From CAZDUS01 sp964609375 (GTDB lineage Bacteria; Verrucomicrobiota; Kiritimatiellia; CAIKKV01; CAITUY01): a stretch of DNA of 5,171 nt. Positions 1-5,171 of the stretch are shown one piece after another. Every line of letters begins with the position of its first letter. Positions within the stretch are counted from its first letter, which is position 1. The stretch covers positions 1 to 5,171 of the forward strand of contig CAZSSA010000121.1 of NCBI GenBank assembly GCA_964609375.1, in the 5' to 3' direction. The notes beneath the pieces are model-generated. The model was given only the letters and a program-made list of their open reading frames with translations. It was not told the DNA's origin and searched no databases. A program made the position numbers and the translations under genes.

Positions 1-54
1 TGGAAATCATCCAAATCCCCGGCTCGCCCGTGTACCCCCCTCTTCTCCTTGCTA

Positions 55-82
55 TTGACATCTTCGCCGCTTGCATTAGCAT
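55..82 (+). promoter_or_regulatory. Candidate sigma70-like promoter for the PUR-glycosyltransferase unit
   Basis: A perfect TTGACA -35 box lies at 55-60. After a 16-base spacer comes TAGCAT at 77-82, which matches four of six positions of TATAAT, inside a tandem GCATTA repeat (73-84). Transcription from here would begin near base 89 and leave a leader of roughly 160 bases before the ATG at 251. The -35 box is convincing but the -10 box is only fair, and an upstream gene outside the window could also feed transcription through. This is an inference from consensus matching only. Confidence 0.4.
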
Positions 83-200
83 TACCCACCATTGCGCGCC
101 ACCAAGGGCGCAAGGGCGGCCAGCGGAGGTCGTTGGCGGCCACCCAGCGTTATGTGCGCGATCTGAGACCAAAAGGCCAGGGAGCGGCAGAACGCATGTT

Positions 201-248
201 GGGAAATGGGATAAGGCACAGGGATTGGGAGCGAAGAGAAGGGATTGG
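201..248 (+). promoter_or_regulatory. Purine-rich leader with 9-base direct repeat overlapping the ribosome binding site
   Basis: About 39 of these 48 bases are purines, with five GGG runs. The sequence AGGGATTGG occurs at 220-228 and again at 240-248, exactly 20 bases apart. The second copy overlaps the Shine-Dalgarno-like AGAAGG (237-242), which sits 8 bases before the ATG at 251. That spacing decides the start of the PUR gene: the in-frame TTG at 245 would be only 2 bases from AGAAGG. PUR-domain proteins are known to bind purine-rich, GGN-type single-stranded nucleic acid, so a self-regulatory role is possible but not shown. Confidence 0.45.
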
Positions 249-250
249 TT

Positions 251-478
251 ATGGACGAGGAATTGTATAACACGCAGATTCGAGTGGAACGTAAGTTTTT
301 CTATTTCACACTGAGGCAGAACCCCCGGGGTCGCTTCGTGAAAATCACCGAGGATGTCAACGGCCGCCGCGACAGCATCATCATGCCGTCCACCGGCCTG
401 ATTGCGTTCCGGGATGCACTGAACGAGCTGATTGACTCCGACGATAAGGCGGGTCCGGCGCCGGTCGCGGACGAGTGA
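251..478 (+). CDS. Small PUR-domain (DUF3276-type) single-stranded DNA/RNA-binding protein
   Basis: This 75-residue protein consists of essentially one PUR repeat. Residues 10-30 (VERKFFYFTLRQNPRGRFVK) fit the antiparallel strands with the characteristic RGRFVKITED segment. They are followed by a short turn, the strand DSIIMPSTGL (about 41-50), and the helix IAFRDALNELI (about 51-61) that closes PUR repeats. The tail after residue 62 is acidic and Pro/Ala-rich, probably disordered. Bacterial members of this family, such as Borrelia BpuR, act as dimers that bind purine-rich RNA and DNA and can repress translation; no such function is demonstrated here. The ATG at 251 is chosen because AGAAGG lies 8 bases upstream. 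An in-frame TTG at 245 would add only two residues and lacks usable spacing. The glycosyltransferase gene follows after 13 bases, suggesting co-transcription. The family match is by recognition of the repeat, without a database search. Confidence 0.8.
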   Translation: MDEELYNTQIRVERKFFYFTLRQNPRGRFVKITEDVNGRRDSIIMPSTGLIAFRDALNELIDSDDKAGPAPVADE

Positions 479-491
479 CCGCCATCGCACC

Positions 492-1595
492 GTGAGAAAG
501 TCACGCGGTCGGAACGTCGCCTGTTTTATCTCTCCACACGGGCTGGGACATGCCGCGCGGGCAGCCGCCACCTTGGCGGCCCTGCAACGCCTCCAGCCCG
601 ATATCAATCTGCACCTGTTCACCACGGCGCCGAAGCGGTTCTTTACCGACTCCGGTTGCCGCAAAATCACGCTTCATGACGAGTGTGCAGATGTCGGATT
701 TGTGCAGCATTCCGCCCTCGTCGCTGATCTGCCCGCCACCGTGGACCGGCTGGATGAATTCCTTCCGTTCCACTCCAACCACATTGAATTGCTCGCGGAA
801 ACCGTGCGACGCGGAAAATGCGGATTGGTCCTCTGCGATATCGCCCCGCTTGGCATCGCGGTGGCACGCCAGGCAGGGCTGCCCTCGGTACTGGTCGAGA
901 ATTTCATGTGGGATGATCTTTATCAGGCCTATGTCGCCGCTCATCCCCGCCTCGCCGCTCATATCGACGCGTTGCACGGTCTCTTCAGCCAAGCCAGCCT
1001 TCACATTCAGACGCAACCCGTTTGCAAGGCCATCGAGGCTGACCTTACCGTGGGCCCTGTCAGCCGCCCTCCCCGCCAATCCCCGTCCGCCATCCGCAAA
1101 ACGCTTTCCATTGGGGCCGACATCAAAATCGTGCTGATGACCATGGGGGGCGTTTCCGGGCACACGCCCTTGTTGGAGTCCATGGCGCACCGGAAGGACA
1201 TCGTGTTCATCGTCGCCTGGGGCAGCGCCAAGGTCCAGCGCTCCGGGAATATCATCGGCCTGCCCCTGCAGTCCGACTTCTATCACCCCGACCTCGTTCA
1301 CGCCGCCGACGCCGTCATTGGCAAAGTCGGATACAGCACCCTGTCCGAGGTTTATCACGCCGGCGTCCCCTTTGGGTACATCGTGCGCGAAGGCTATCCC
1401 GAAATGCCCCCGCTCGTGGATTTCATTGAAAAGGACATGGCAGGCTTCTCCATCCCCGCCGCCACCCTCAATGACAGCTTATCTGAAAATTGCATTGACC
1501 GTCTGTTGTCGATCCCGCGCCGCCCGCCGACACTTCCCAACGGGGCCGACCCAATCGCCAACTTCCTGCTCCCCCTCTTGCGCCGAACGCCTTGA
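492..1595 (+). CDS. GT-B fold glycosyltransferase-like protein (MurG / L-arabinokinase N-domain type)
   Basis: The predicted 367-residue protein has a two-domain GT-B layout. The N-terminal Rossmann half opens with NVACFISPHGLGHAAR (residues 8-23), the Gly-rich loop typical of MurG-like and L-arabinokinase N-terminal domains. It continues with CDIAPLG (115-121) and ENFMWDDLY (136-144). The C-terminal half has VLMTMGG (214-220) and the donor-binding-like stretch HAADAVIGKVGYSTLSEVYH (270-289), followed by AGVPFGYIVREGYPEMP. It is expected to be cytoplasmic, with no signal peptide or membrane span seen. The donor and acceptor cannot be told from sequence. GTG at 492 is the chosen start because the motif-bearing region begins there. 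A TTG at 432 would add an Arg-rich stretch that merely overlaps the PUR gene in another frame. No clear Shine-Dalgarno precedes 492, so reinitiation after the PUR stop at 478 is plausible. The fold call is fairly sure; the exact activity is unknown. Confidence 0.8.
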   Translation: MRKSRGRNVACFISPHGLGHAARAAATLAALQRLQPDINLHLFTTAPKRFFTDSGCRKITLHDECADVGFVQHSALVADLPATVDRLDEFLPFHSNHIELLAETVRRGKCGLVLCDIAPLGIAVARQAGLPSVLVENFMWDDLYQAYVAAHPRLAAHIDALHGLFSQASLHIQTQPVCKAIEADLTVGPVSRPPRQSPSAIRKTLSIGADIKIVLMTMGGVSGHTPLLESMAHRKDIVFIVAWGSAKVQRSGNIIGLPLQSDFYHPDLVHAADAVIGKVGYSTLSEVYHAGVPFGYIVREGYPEMPPLVDFIEKDMAGFSIPAATLNDSLSENCIDRLLSIPRRPPTLPNGADPIANFLLPLLRRTP

Positions 1596-1600
1596 CCTCT

Positions 1601-1619
1601 TCTGATTTCAGAGACTTTT
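1601..1619. terminator. Weak hairpin between convergent genes, possible terminator
   Basis: TCTGA TT TCAGA (1601-1612) is a perfect short dyad, followed after three bases by TTTT (1616-1619). It lies just after the glycosyltransferase stop (1593-1595) and overlaps the hipA stop codon (1608-1610 on the minus strand). The stem is short, AT-containing and would have a very tight loop, so it is a poor intrinsic terminator. It is listed because nothing better separates the two converging transcripts. Confidence 0.2.
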
Positions 1620-2855
1620 GCCCTTCGTCGAGAGGCGCCATCCCTGCTTAATCGCCTTGTCGATTTTACCACCCATTCCACGCCCCACACCCGCCTCTCG
1701 GGCAAACCGCTTCCACTCCGCCACAACTCCGGATACCGCTTCCAAGACATCGGCGGCCTCACGAATGGCAATACCCGCCTTCTCGGCCAACCCCAACATA
1801 TGTTCTCGCCCAGGTTCCCGCCCTTCCCCGCCCACCGTCATCGTATGCTCGCCGCCCGGCCCCTGCGCAAATGTCAGGTCATAGGCTGGGGCCAGCGCCC
1901 AGCCACCTTCCATATCCATCATGAATGCAAAATTCTTCACGTGATCATCGCGATTATGCGCCAGCACGTTGAAAACCATAAGCCGGAATGCCGCCACCAC
2001 ATCCGCATGATTCTTCGTCAGGATCCGGGTCACCTTCAACAACTGCTCATAATCACATCCCGGAATACGGAAATTGGCATGAATCAGATTGCCAAAACTG
2101 TGCACATGCCGACGCTGATTCCCCTGCCGGTCAAACCGCTCAACCCCGAAATACCGCTCACCTTCATGCGTTTCAAAAAGCCGGGTCGGCGGCATTATGA
2201 TGCCGACAGCCTTGGCCATTAGCGCATACGCATATTCCACACACCCTTCCTCGGTTGCCTCGCGATTGGAATGAAATTTCACTATCCACGGCGAATAGCC
2301 TTCCGGTAATGCGTCTTCGCCGGAAATCATGTCGTCGCCCTGCAGTCCCACAAGCACCTTGGGACGCGCCCCGCCCGGACTGCCCCCTGCCCTGAAAAGC
2401 TGAGGAAGAATGCGGGCACTTTTGCCTGCCAACACCTGATAGGATTCCTGCGCCATCCCATGCAAGTTCAAGAGTTGCCTATCCCTTTCTTCCTGCTGTG
2501 CCGGGGGATGGTACGTCAATGCACCCATGGTGCGACTCCCAAGATAGGCAAGCCGATCAAGCGGCGAGATGTTTTCCAGCATCAATCCCTGACGCATGAA
2601 GTAACGATCCATCAAGAGCAAACCCCACCCATCCGGCAGGGAATCATCAAACAAGCCAAACAAGGGGCCAAACGCCCGATCCCGATGCTCGTGCAACCCC
2701 GGCTCCGGAGGAAGCCTGAAGGGCGAGAGCCACAAAGGCGCCTTGAGAAATTCAGTGTCGTATTCGAAATAGAGTCGATGATCGGATTCTGCAAGCACCC
2801 CCACACAGCGTTCTTGCCCAGGCTCAACCGTTAGATGGACTTCGATCTTTTTCAT
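1608..2855 (-). CDS. hipA: HipA-family Ser/Thr kinase toxin of a type II toxin-antitoxin system
   Basis: This 415-residue protein is close in length to E. coli HipA (440). The N-terminal HipA subdomain is marked by FGLFDDSLPDGWG (66-78) and by SPLDRLAYLGSRTMGALTY (97-115). The HipA C-terminal kinase domain follows. GGSPGGARPKV (157-167) is the Gly-rich loop, with Ser159 placed like the autophosphorylated Ser150 of E. coli HipA and Lys166 like its Lys157. WIVKF (190-194) is a core strand. The catalytic segment NRDDHVKN (301-308) gives Asp303 and Asn308, and AYDLT gives Asp326, with the same spacing as E. coli Asp309, Asn314 and Asp332. The kinase therefore looks intact. E. coli HipA phosphorylates glutamyl-tRNA synthetase and causes growth arrest and persistence; the target here is unknown. 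Its ATG overlaps the hipB stop as ATGA, so translation is probably coupled; a GGGGGA run lies 4 bases upstream. Its codons have mixed third positions, unlike the C-biased neighbours. Confidence 0.95.
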   Translation of the reverse strand: MKKIEVHLTVEPGQERCVGVLAESDHRLYFEYDTEFLKAPLWLSPFRLPPEPGLHEHRDRAFGPLFGLFDDSLPDGWGLLLMDRYFMRQGLMLENISPLDRLAYLGSRTMGALTYHPPAQQEERDRQLLNLHGMAQESYQVLAGKSARILPQLFRAGGSPGGARPKVLVGLQGDDMISGEDALPEGYSPWIVKFHSNREATEEGCVEYAYALMAKAVGIIMPPTRLFETHEGERYFGVERFDRQGNQRRHVHSFGNLIHANFRIPGCDYEQLLKVTRILTKNHADVVAAFRLMVFNVLAHNRDDHVKNFAFMMDMEGGWALAPAYDLTFAQGPGGEHTMTVGGEGREPGREHMLGLAEKAGIAIREAADVLEAVSGVVAEWKRFAREAGVGRGMGGKIDKAIKQGWRLSTKGKSL

Positions 2856-3166
2856 TTCGTCCCCCGTTTCGGTTTAGGCATCGACACCCTGGCCTCCAGT
2901 TCCCTCACGCTCCCAGCCTCAGGCGCACGCAAGAGCAACCCGAAATCATCCAACCGACCCAGCGCAAACGATAACTTCAGCAAGTTGCCAAGTGATATCT
3001 GTCCTGTACGCTCAAACCGCCGCAAGGAGGCCAACGTTACCCCCGACCGCTCCGCCAAGGTGGACTGCTTCCATTTCCGAGCCAGTCGAACCTGTCGAAC
3101 CTTCCCCGCCAAATCCCGCGCCATTTCTTCAGGCGTCCAAAAAGAATAGGCCACCGTGTTTTCCAT
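2852..3166 (-). CDS. hipB: HipB-like XRE-family antitoxin and autorepressor
   Basis: From the ATG at 3166 this is a 104-residue protein with an XRE-type helix-turn-helix at about residues 18-77. LAGKVRQVRLARKWKQ (19-34) is the first helix, and STLAERSGVTLASLRRFE (35-52) is the turn and recognition helix. NLLKLSFALGRLDDFGLLL (61-79) completes the fold. The basic tail ends in KPKRGTK. HipB-type proteins neutralise HipA and repress their own operon by binding inverted repeats, which fits the position directly upstream of hipA with an ATGA overlap. The start is uncertain. An in-frame ATG at 3205 would give 117 residues, but neither ATG has a Shine-Dalgarno, and a good -35/-10 pair (3202-3174) lies inside that extension and points to 3166. 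The conserved region begins around FWTPEEM, also consistent with the shorter form. Confidence 0.9.
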   Translation of the reverse strand: MENTVAYSFWTPEEMARDLAGKVRQVRLARKWKQSTLAERSGVTLASLRRFERTGQISLGNLLKLSFALGRLDDFGLLLRAPEAGSVRELEARVSMPKPKRGTK

Positions 3167-3167
3167 A

Positions 3168-3227
3168 AGTGATAATATATGCTTAATTGACACATTTATC
3201 AACATAAAACGCTAATATATGATCACT
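3168..3227. promoter_or_regulatory. Inverted and direct repeats around the hipBA promoter, candidate HipB operator
   Basis: AGTGATAATATAT (3168-3180) and ATATATGATCACT (3215-3227) form a 13-base inverted repeat with one mismatch and a 34-base spacer. The same arms also contain a 9-base direct repeat, TAATATATG, at 3173-3181 and 3213-3221, exactly 40 bases apart. Between them TTGA-N8-TCAA (3187-3202) forms a smaller dyad with the N8 layout seen in E. coli HipB sites, though with different half-site bases. One arm covers the -10 box and the spacer dyad covers the -35 box, so a protein bound here would block the promoter. Binding by HipB is inferred. Confidence 0.5.
3174..3202 (-). promoter_or_regulatory. 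hipBA promoter leading to a probably leaderless mRNA
   Basis: Read on the minus strand, TTGATA (3202-3197) and TATATT (3179-3174) each match the sigma70 consensus at five of six positions and are separated by exactly 17 bases. The expected transcription start falls at 3167-3166, and the ATG of hipB begins at 3166, seven bases after the -10 box. The mRNA would thus start at or one base before its initiation codon, explaining the lack of any ribosome binding site. The surrounding 60 bases are markedly AT-rich against a GC-rich background. Confidence 0.65.
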
Positions 3228-3263
3228 ACTCGCAGGGCGGCCAACTTAGAGTCACACCCACGC

Positions 3264-3292
3264 TTGATCACTCGCCCGCCGCACGCTATCCT
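3264..3292 (+). promoter_or_regulatory. Candidate aguAB promoter
   Basis: TTGATC (3264-3269) and TATCCT (3287-3292) each match four of six sigma70 consensus bases and are separated by 17 bases. Transcription would begin near 3299 and give a leader of about 20 bases containing the GGAGG at 3310-3314. The match is moderate. The -35 box overlaps TGATCACT (3265-3272), a copy of the outer part of the repeat near the hipBA promoter. Confidence 0.4.
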
Positions 3293-3319
3293 CAAACCCA
3301 TGACGAGACGGAGGCGTAT

Positions 3320-4348
3320 ATGAACAACATCCGATTACCGGCCGAATGGGAGGAACAGGACGGCGTCCTCATGGCCTGGCCCCATGAAGCCACAGACTGG
3401 AAACCCTTTCTCACCCAAGTCCAGAAAACCTTCGCCACCATCATTGCCCACGCCAGCCACCATGCTCGCGTCATCCTCGTGACCAACGCCCCGGACGAAG
3501 CACGCCGGTTCCTCAACCAAACCGAGGCCCGCCTGGACCGGATCGCCTTTGCCCCCATCGCCACCAACGACACGTGGGCTCGCGACTTCGGTCCCATTAC
3601 CATCTGCGAAAACAACCATCCTGTCCTGCTCGACTTCCAGTTCAATGGATGGGGCGGCAAGTTCCGCGCCGATCTCGACAACCTCATCTCCCGCCAGCTC
3701 AGGGACCATGGTATTTTTGGCGCCACCCACCTGCGCCATATCCACCTTATCCTTGAAGGCGGCGGCATCGAAAGCGATGGGCACGGCACCATCCTGACCA
3801 CCCGCTCCTGCCTCGCCAATCCAAACCGAAACCCGCACATGACCCTGTCCGATGTCGAAAACGCCCTCCACCAGTTTCTTGGTGCCAAACGTGTACTTTG
3901 GCTCGATCATGGCTATCTCGCGGGCGATGATACCGACGGGCATGTGGACATGCTCGCACGCTTTGCCCCTCACGACACCATTGTCCATGTATCTTGCGAC
4001 AATCCCGATGACGAGCACTATCCCTCCATCGGCGCCATGGTAAAGGAACTCCAGGCCCTGCGTACTGCCGCCGGGACCCCTTATCGCCTGCTTGCCCTGC
4101 CGTGGCCGGACGCCAAACATGCACCCGACGGGCATCGCCTGCCTGCTTCCTACGCCAACTTCCTCATTATGAACGGAGCCGTACTGGTGCCCACTTACAA
4201 TGATCCCCGCGACAAAACCGCCCTGGGAACCATCGCCCAGGCCTACCCCGGCCGCCGGATCATCGGCATTGACTGTTCCGATCTCATCCTTCAGCATGGC
4301 TCCCTGCATTGCGTGACCATGCAATTGCCGCAAGGAGTTCTGGCATGA
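3320..4348 (+). CDS. aguA: Agmatine deiminase (agmatine iminohydrolase, EC 3.5.3.12)
   Basis: This 342-residue protein covers the whole agmatine/peptidylarginine deiminase fold (PPAD-type guanidino-modifying enzymes), at the short end of the usual length. It converts agmatine to N-carbamoylputrescine and ammonia in the cytoplasm. Visible signatures, in order, are NDTWARDFGP (83-92, with Asp89), FNGWGGKF (108-115), LEGGGIESDGHGT (145-157) and LANPNRNP (165-172). TDGHVDMLARF (205-215, with His208 and Asp210) and SYANFLIMNGAVLVPTYND (277-295) follow. The C-terminal HGSLHCVTMQ (326-335) places the nucleophilic cysteine at residue 331. All parts of the Asp-His-Asp-Cys active site seem present. The start is supported by GGAGG at 3310-3314, five bases before the ATG. 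The stop overlaps the aguB start as ATGA. The adjacent aguB argues for agmatine rather than protein arginine as substrate. Confidence 0.95.
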   Translation: MNNIRLPAEWEEQDGVLMAWPHEATDWKPFLTQVQKTFATIIAHASHHARVILVTNAPDEARRFLNQTEARLDRIAFAPIATNDTWARDFGPITICENNHPVLLDFQFNGWGGKFRADLDNLISRQLRDHGIFGATHLRHIHLILEGGGIESDGHGTILTTRSCLANPNRNPHMTLSDVENALHQFLGAKRVLWLDHGYLAGDDTDGHVDMLARFAPHDTIVHVSCDNPDDEHYPSIGAMVKELQALRTAAGTPYRLLALPWPDAKHAPDGHRLPASYANFLIMNGAVLVPTYNDPRDKTALGTIAQAYPGRRIIGIDCSDLILQHGSLHCVTMQLPQGVLA

Positions 4349-5171
4349 ACACAATTAAGGCCGCCTTGATCCAAAACAAGTTCAGCGCCGACACACAGGC
4401 CAACCTCACCGTCAATTTAGCCGCCATCCGCAAAGCCGCCAACGCAGGCGCCAACCTCGTCATCCTCTCGGAATTGCACGACTCCCTGTACTTCTGCCAA
4501 ACCGAGGACCCCGCCCTCTGCCGCTTGGCCCAGCCCATTCCCAGCGCCGCCACCGACCATTACGCCGCCATCGCAGGCGAAACCGGCATCGTCATCGTCG
4601 GATCCTTCTTCGAGCGCCGCGCCGCCGGGCTTTACCACAACACCGCCATTGTCTTCGAAAAGGATGGCTCCATCGCCGGACGCTATCGCAAGATGCATAT
4701 TCCCGACGACCCCGCCTATTACGAGAAATTCTACTTCACCCCCGGCGATCTCGGGTTCCGCGCCATTCCCACCTCGATCGGCAAACTGGGCATCCTCGTC
4801 TGCTGGGATCAATGGTACCCCGAAGCCGCCCGCCTGATGGCTCTGGATGGCGCCGACATGTTGATCTACCCCACCGCCATCGGTTGGGACCCCTCCGACG
4901 CCGATGCCGAAAAACAGCGGCAACTCGACGCCTGGATCACCGTCCAACGCGGCCATGCCATCGCCAACGGACTCCCCCTCCTGAGCGTCAACCGGGTTGG
5001 CTTCGAAGCTTCACCAACGGGACAGGGCGGAATTCAGTTTTGGGGCAACACGTTTGCCGTCGGCCCGCAGGGTGAATTCCTCGCGCAAGCAGGAAGCGAC
5101 ACGGAAGCTCTTGTGCTTGTGGATATTGATACCCGCCGGACTGAGGCCGTTCGCCAGATTTGGCCATTCCT
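4345..5171 (+). CDS. aguB: N-carbamoylputrescine amidase (EC 3.5.1.53), 3' end cut by the window
   Basis: The frame is open from the ATG at 4345 to the window end, giving 275 residues of an enzyme normally near 290-300, so roughly the last 15-25 are missing. It is a nitrilase-superfamily (carbon-nitrogen hydrolase) protein that splits N-carbamoylputrescine into putrescine, CO2 and ammonia. The Glu-Lys-Cys triad is visible as Glu43 in ILSELHDSLYF, Lys116 in YRKMHIPDDP and Cys153 in LVCWDQWYPEAAR. Other signatures of the AguB subfamily are EKFYFTPGD (127-135), YPTAIGWDP (175-183), NRVGFE (216-221) and FWGNTF (232-237). AAGGAG at 4332-4337, seven bases before the ATG, is a good ribosome binding site located inside aguA, and the ATGA overlap suggests coupled translation. 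Ala codons are nearly all GCC, showing the strong C-ending bias of this locus. Confidence 0.95.
   Translation, partial: MNTIKAALIQNKFSADTQANLTVNLAAIRKAANAGANLVILSELHDSLYFCQTEDPALCRLAQPIPSAATDHYAAIAGETGIVIVGSFFERRAAGLYHNTAIVFEKDGSIAGRYRKMHIPDDPAYYEKFYFTPGDLGFRAIPTSIGKLGILVCWDQWYPEAARLMALDGADMLIYPTAIGWDPSDADAEKQRQLDAWITVQRGHAIANGLPLLSVNRVGFEASPTGQGGIQFWGNTFAVGPQGEFLAQAGSDTEALVLVDIDTRRTEAVRQIWPF

Noticed and set aside
201..243. Canonical G-quadruplex in the PUR leader
   Set aside because: GGG runs occur, but the loop between the second and third runs is 10 bases and the next is 11, longer than the usual 1-7. I mention it only as a long-loop possibility.
30..314. Open frames upstream of the PUR gene (30-314 and 49-270 on +, 82-273 on -)
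   Set aside because: The predicted peptides are low-complexity, Arg/Gly-rich without recognisable domains, have no good ribosome binding site, and run into or overlap the PUR gene in other frames.
432..491. 20-residue N-terminal extension of the glycosyltransferase from a TTG at 432
   Set aside because: The extension is an Arg-rich, out-of-frame reading of the PUR gene's end, whereas the GTG at 492 sits just before the conserved Rossmann start.
501..1358. Long antisense open frame within the glycosyltransferase gene
   Set aside because: It mirrors the sense gene with its strong C-ending codon bias, which removes stops on the opposite strand. The translation is Gly/Asp-rich with no domain pattern.
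2460..3149. Plus-strand open frames opposite hipA and hipB (2460-2834, 2835-3149)
   Set aside because: They lie entirely antisense to genes with clear HipA and XRE signatures and show no domain of their own.
3335..4354. 339-codon antisense open frame covering nearly all of aguA
   Set aside because: aguA shows every family motif on the plus strand. The antisense peptide is a codon-bias shadow with no recognisable motif, as is the smaller one opposite aguB (4417-4956).

Overview
The window is GC-rich bacterial DNA, densely packed with six protein genes and no RNA genes, CRISPR array or insertion sequence that I could see. Most genes favour C-ending codons. A single-repeat PUR nucleic-acid-binding protein of the DUF3276/BpuR type is best known from Bacteroidetes and spirochaetes and, as far as I recall, also occurs in the PVC group. 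Together with the high GC this makes a PVC-type lineage (Kiritimatiellota, Lentisphaerota or Verrucomicrobiota) a reasonable but weak guess; no marker gene settles the taxonomy.

Layout. Bases 1-250 hold no convincing gene. They contain a candidate sigma70-like promoter (55-82), two short hairpins, and a purine-rich leader with a 9-base direct repeat in front of the first gene. Genes 1 and 2 (251-1595, + strand) are a 75-residue PUR-domain protein and, 13 bases later, a GT-B fold glycosyltransferase-like protein of unknown substrate. They look like one transcription unit. Genes 3 and 4 (1608-3166, - strand) are a complete hipBA-type toxin-antitoxin pair whose 3' end faces the glycosyltransferase gene with only 12 bases between the stop codons. 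Genes 5 and 6 (3320 to the window end, + strand) are aguA and aguB, the last cut by the window edge.

How they work together. AguA (agmatine deiminase) and AguB (N-carbamoylputrescine amidase) catalyse the consecutive steps agmatine -> N-carbamoylputrescine -> putrescine. Their genes overlap by ATGA, so translational coupling is likely. HipB (XRE-type repressor/antitoxin) and HipA (Ser/Thr kinase toxin) also overlap by ATGA. The kinase keeps the expected catalytic residues, so it appears intact. The hipBA and aguAB units are divergent and share an intergenic region (3167-3319). It contains a strong-looking hipBA promoter that ends directly at an ATG (a probable leaderless antitoxin mRNA), a 13-base inverted repeat that could be the HipB operator, and a further copy of part of that motif over the candidate aguA -35 box.

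I found no clearly new multi-gene system. The most interesting points are regulatory: the hipBA operator-promoter arrangement with possible spill-over onto the polyamine genes, and a purine-rich leader that could let the PUR protein control its own mRNA.
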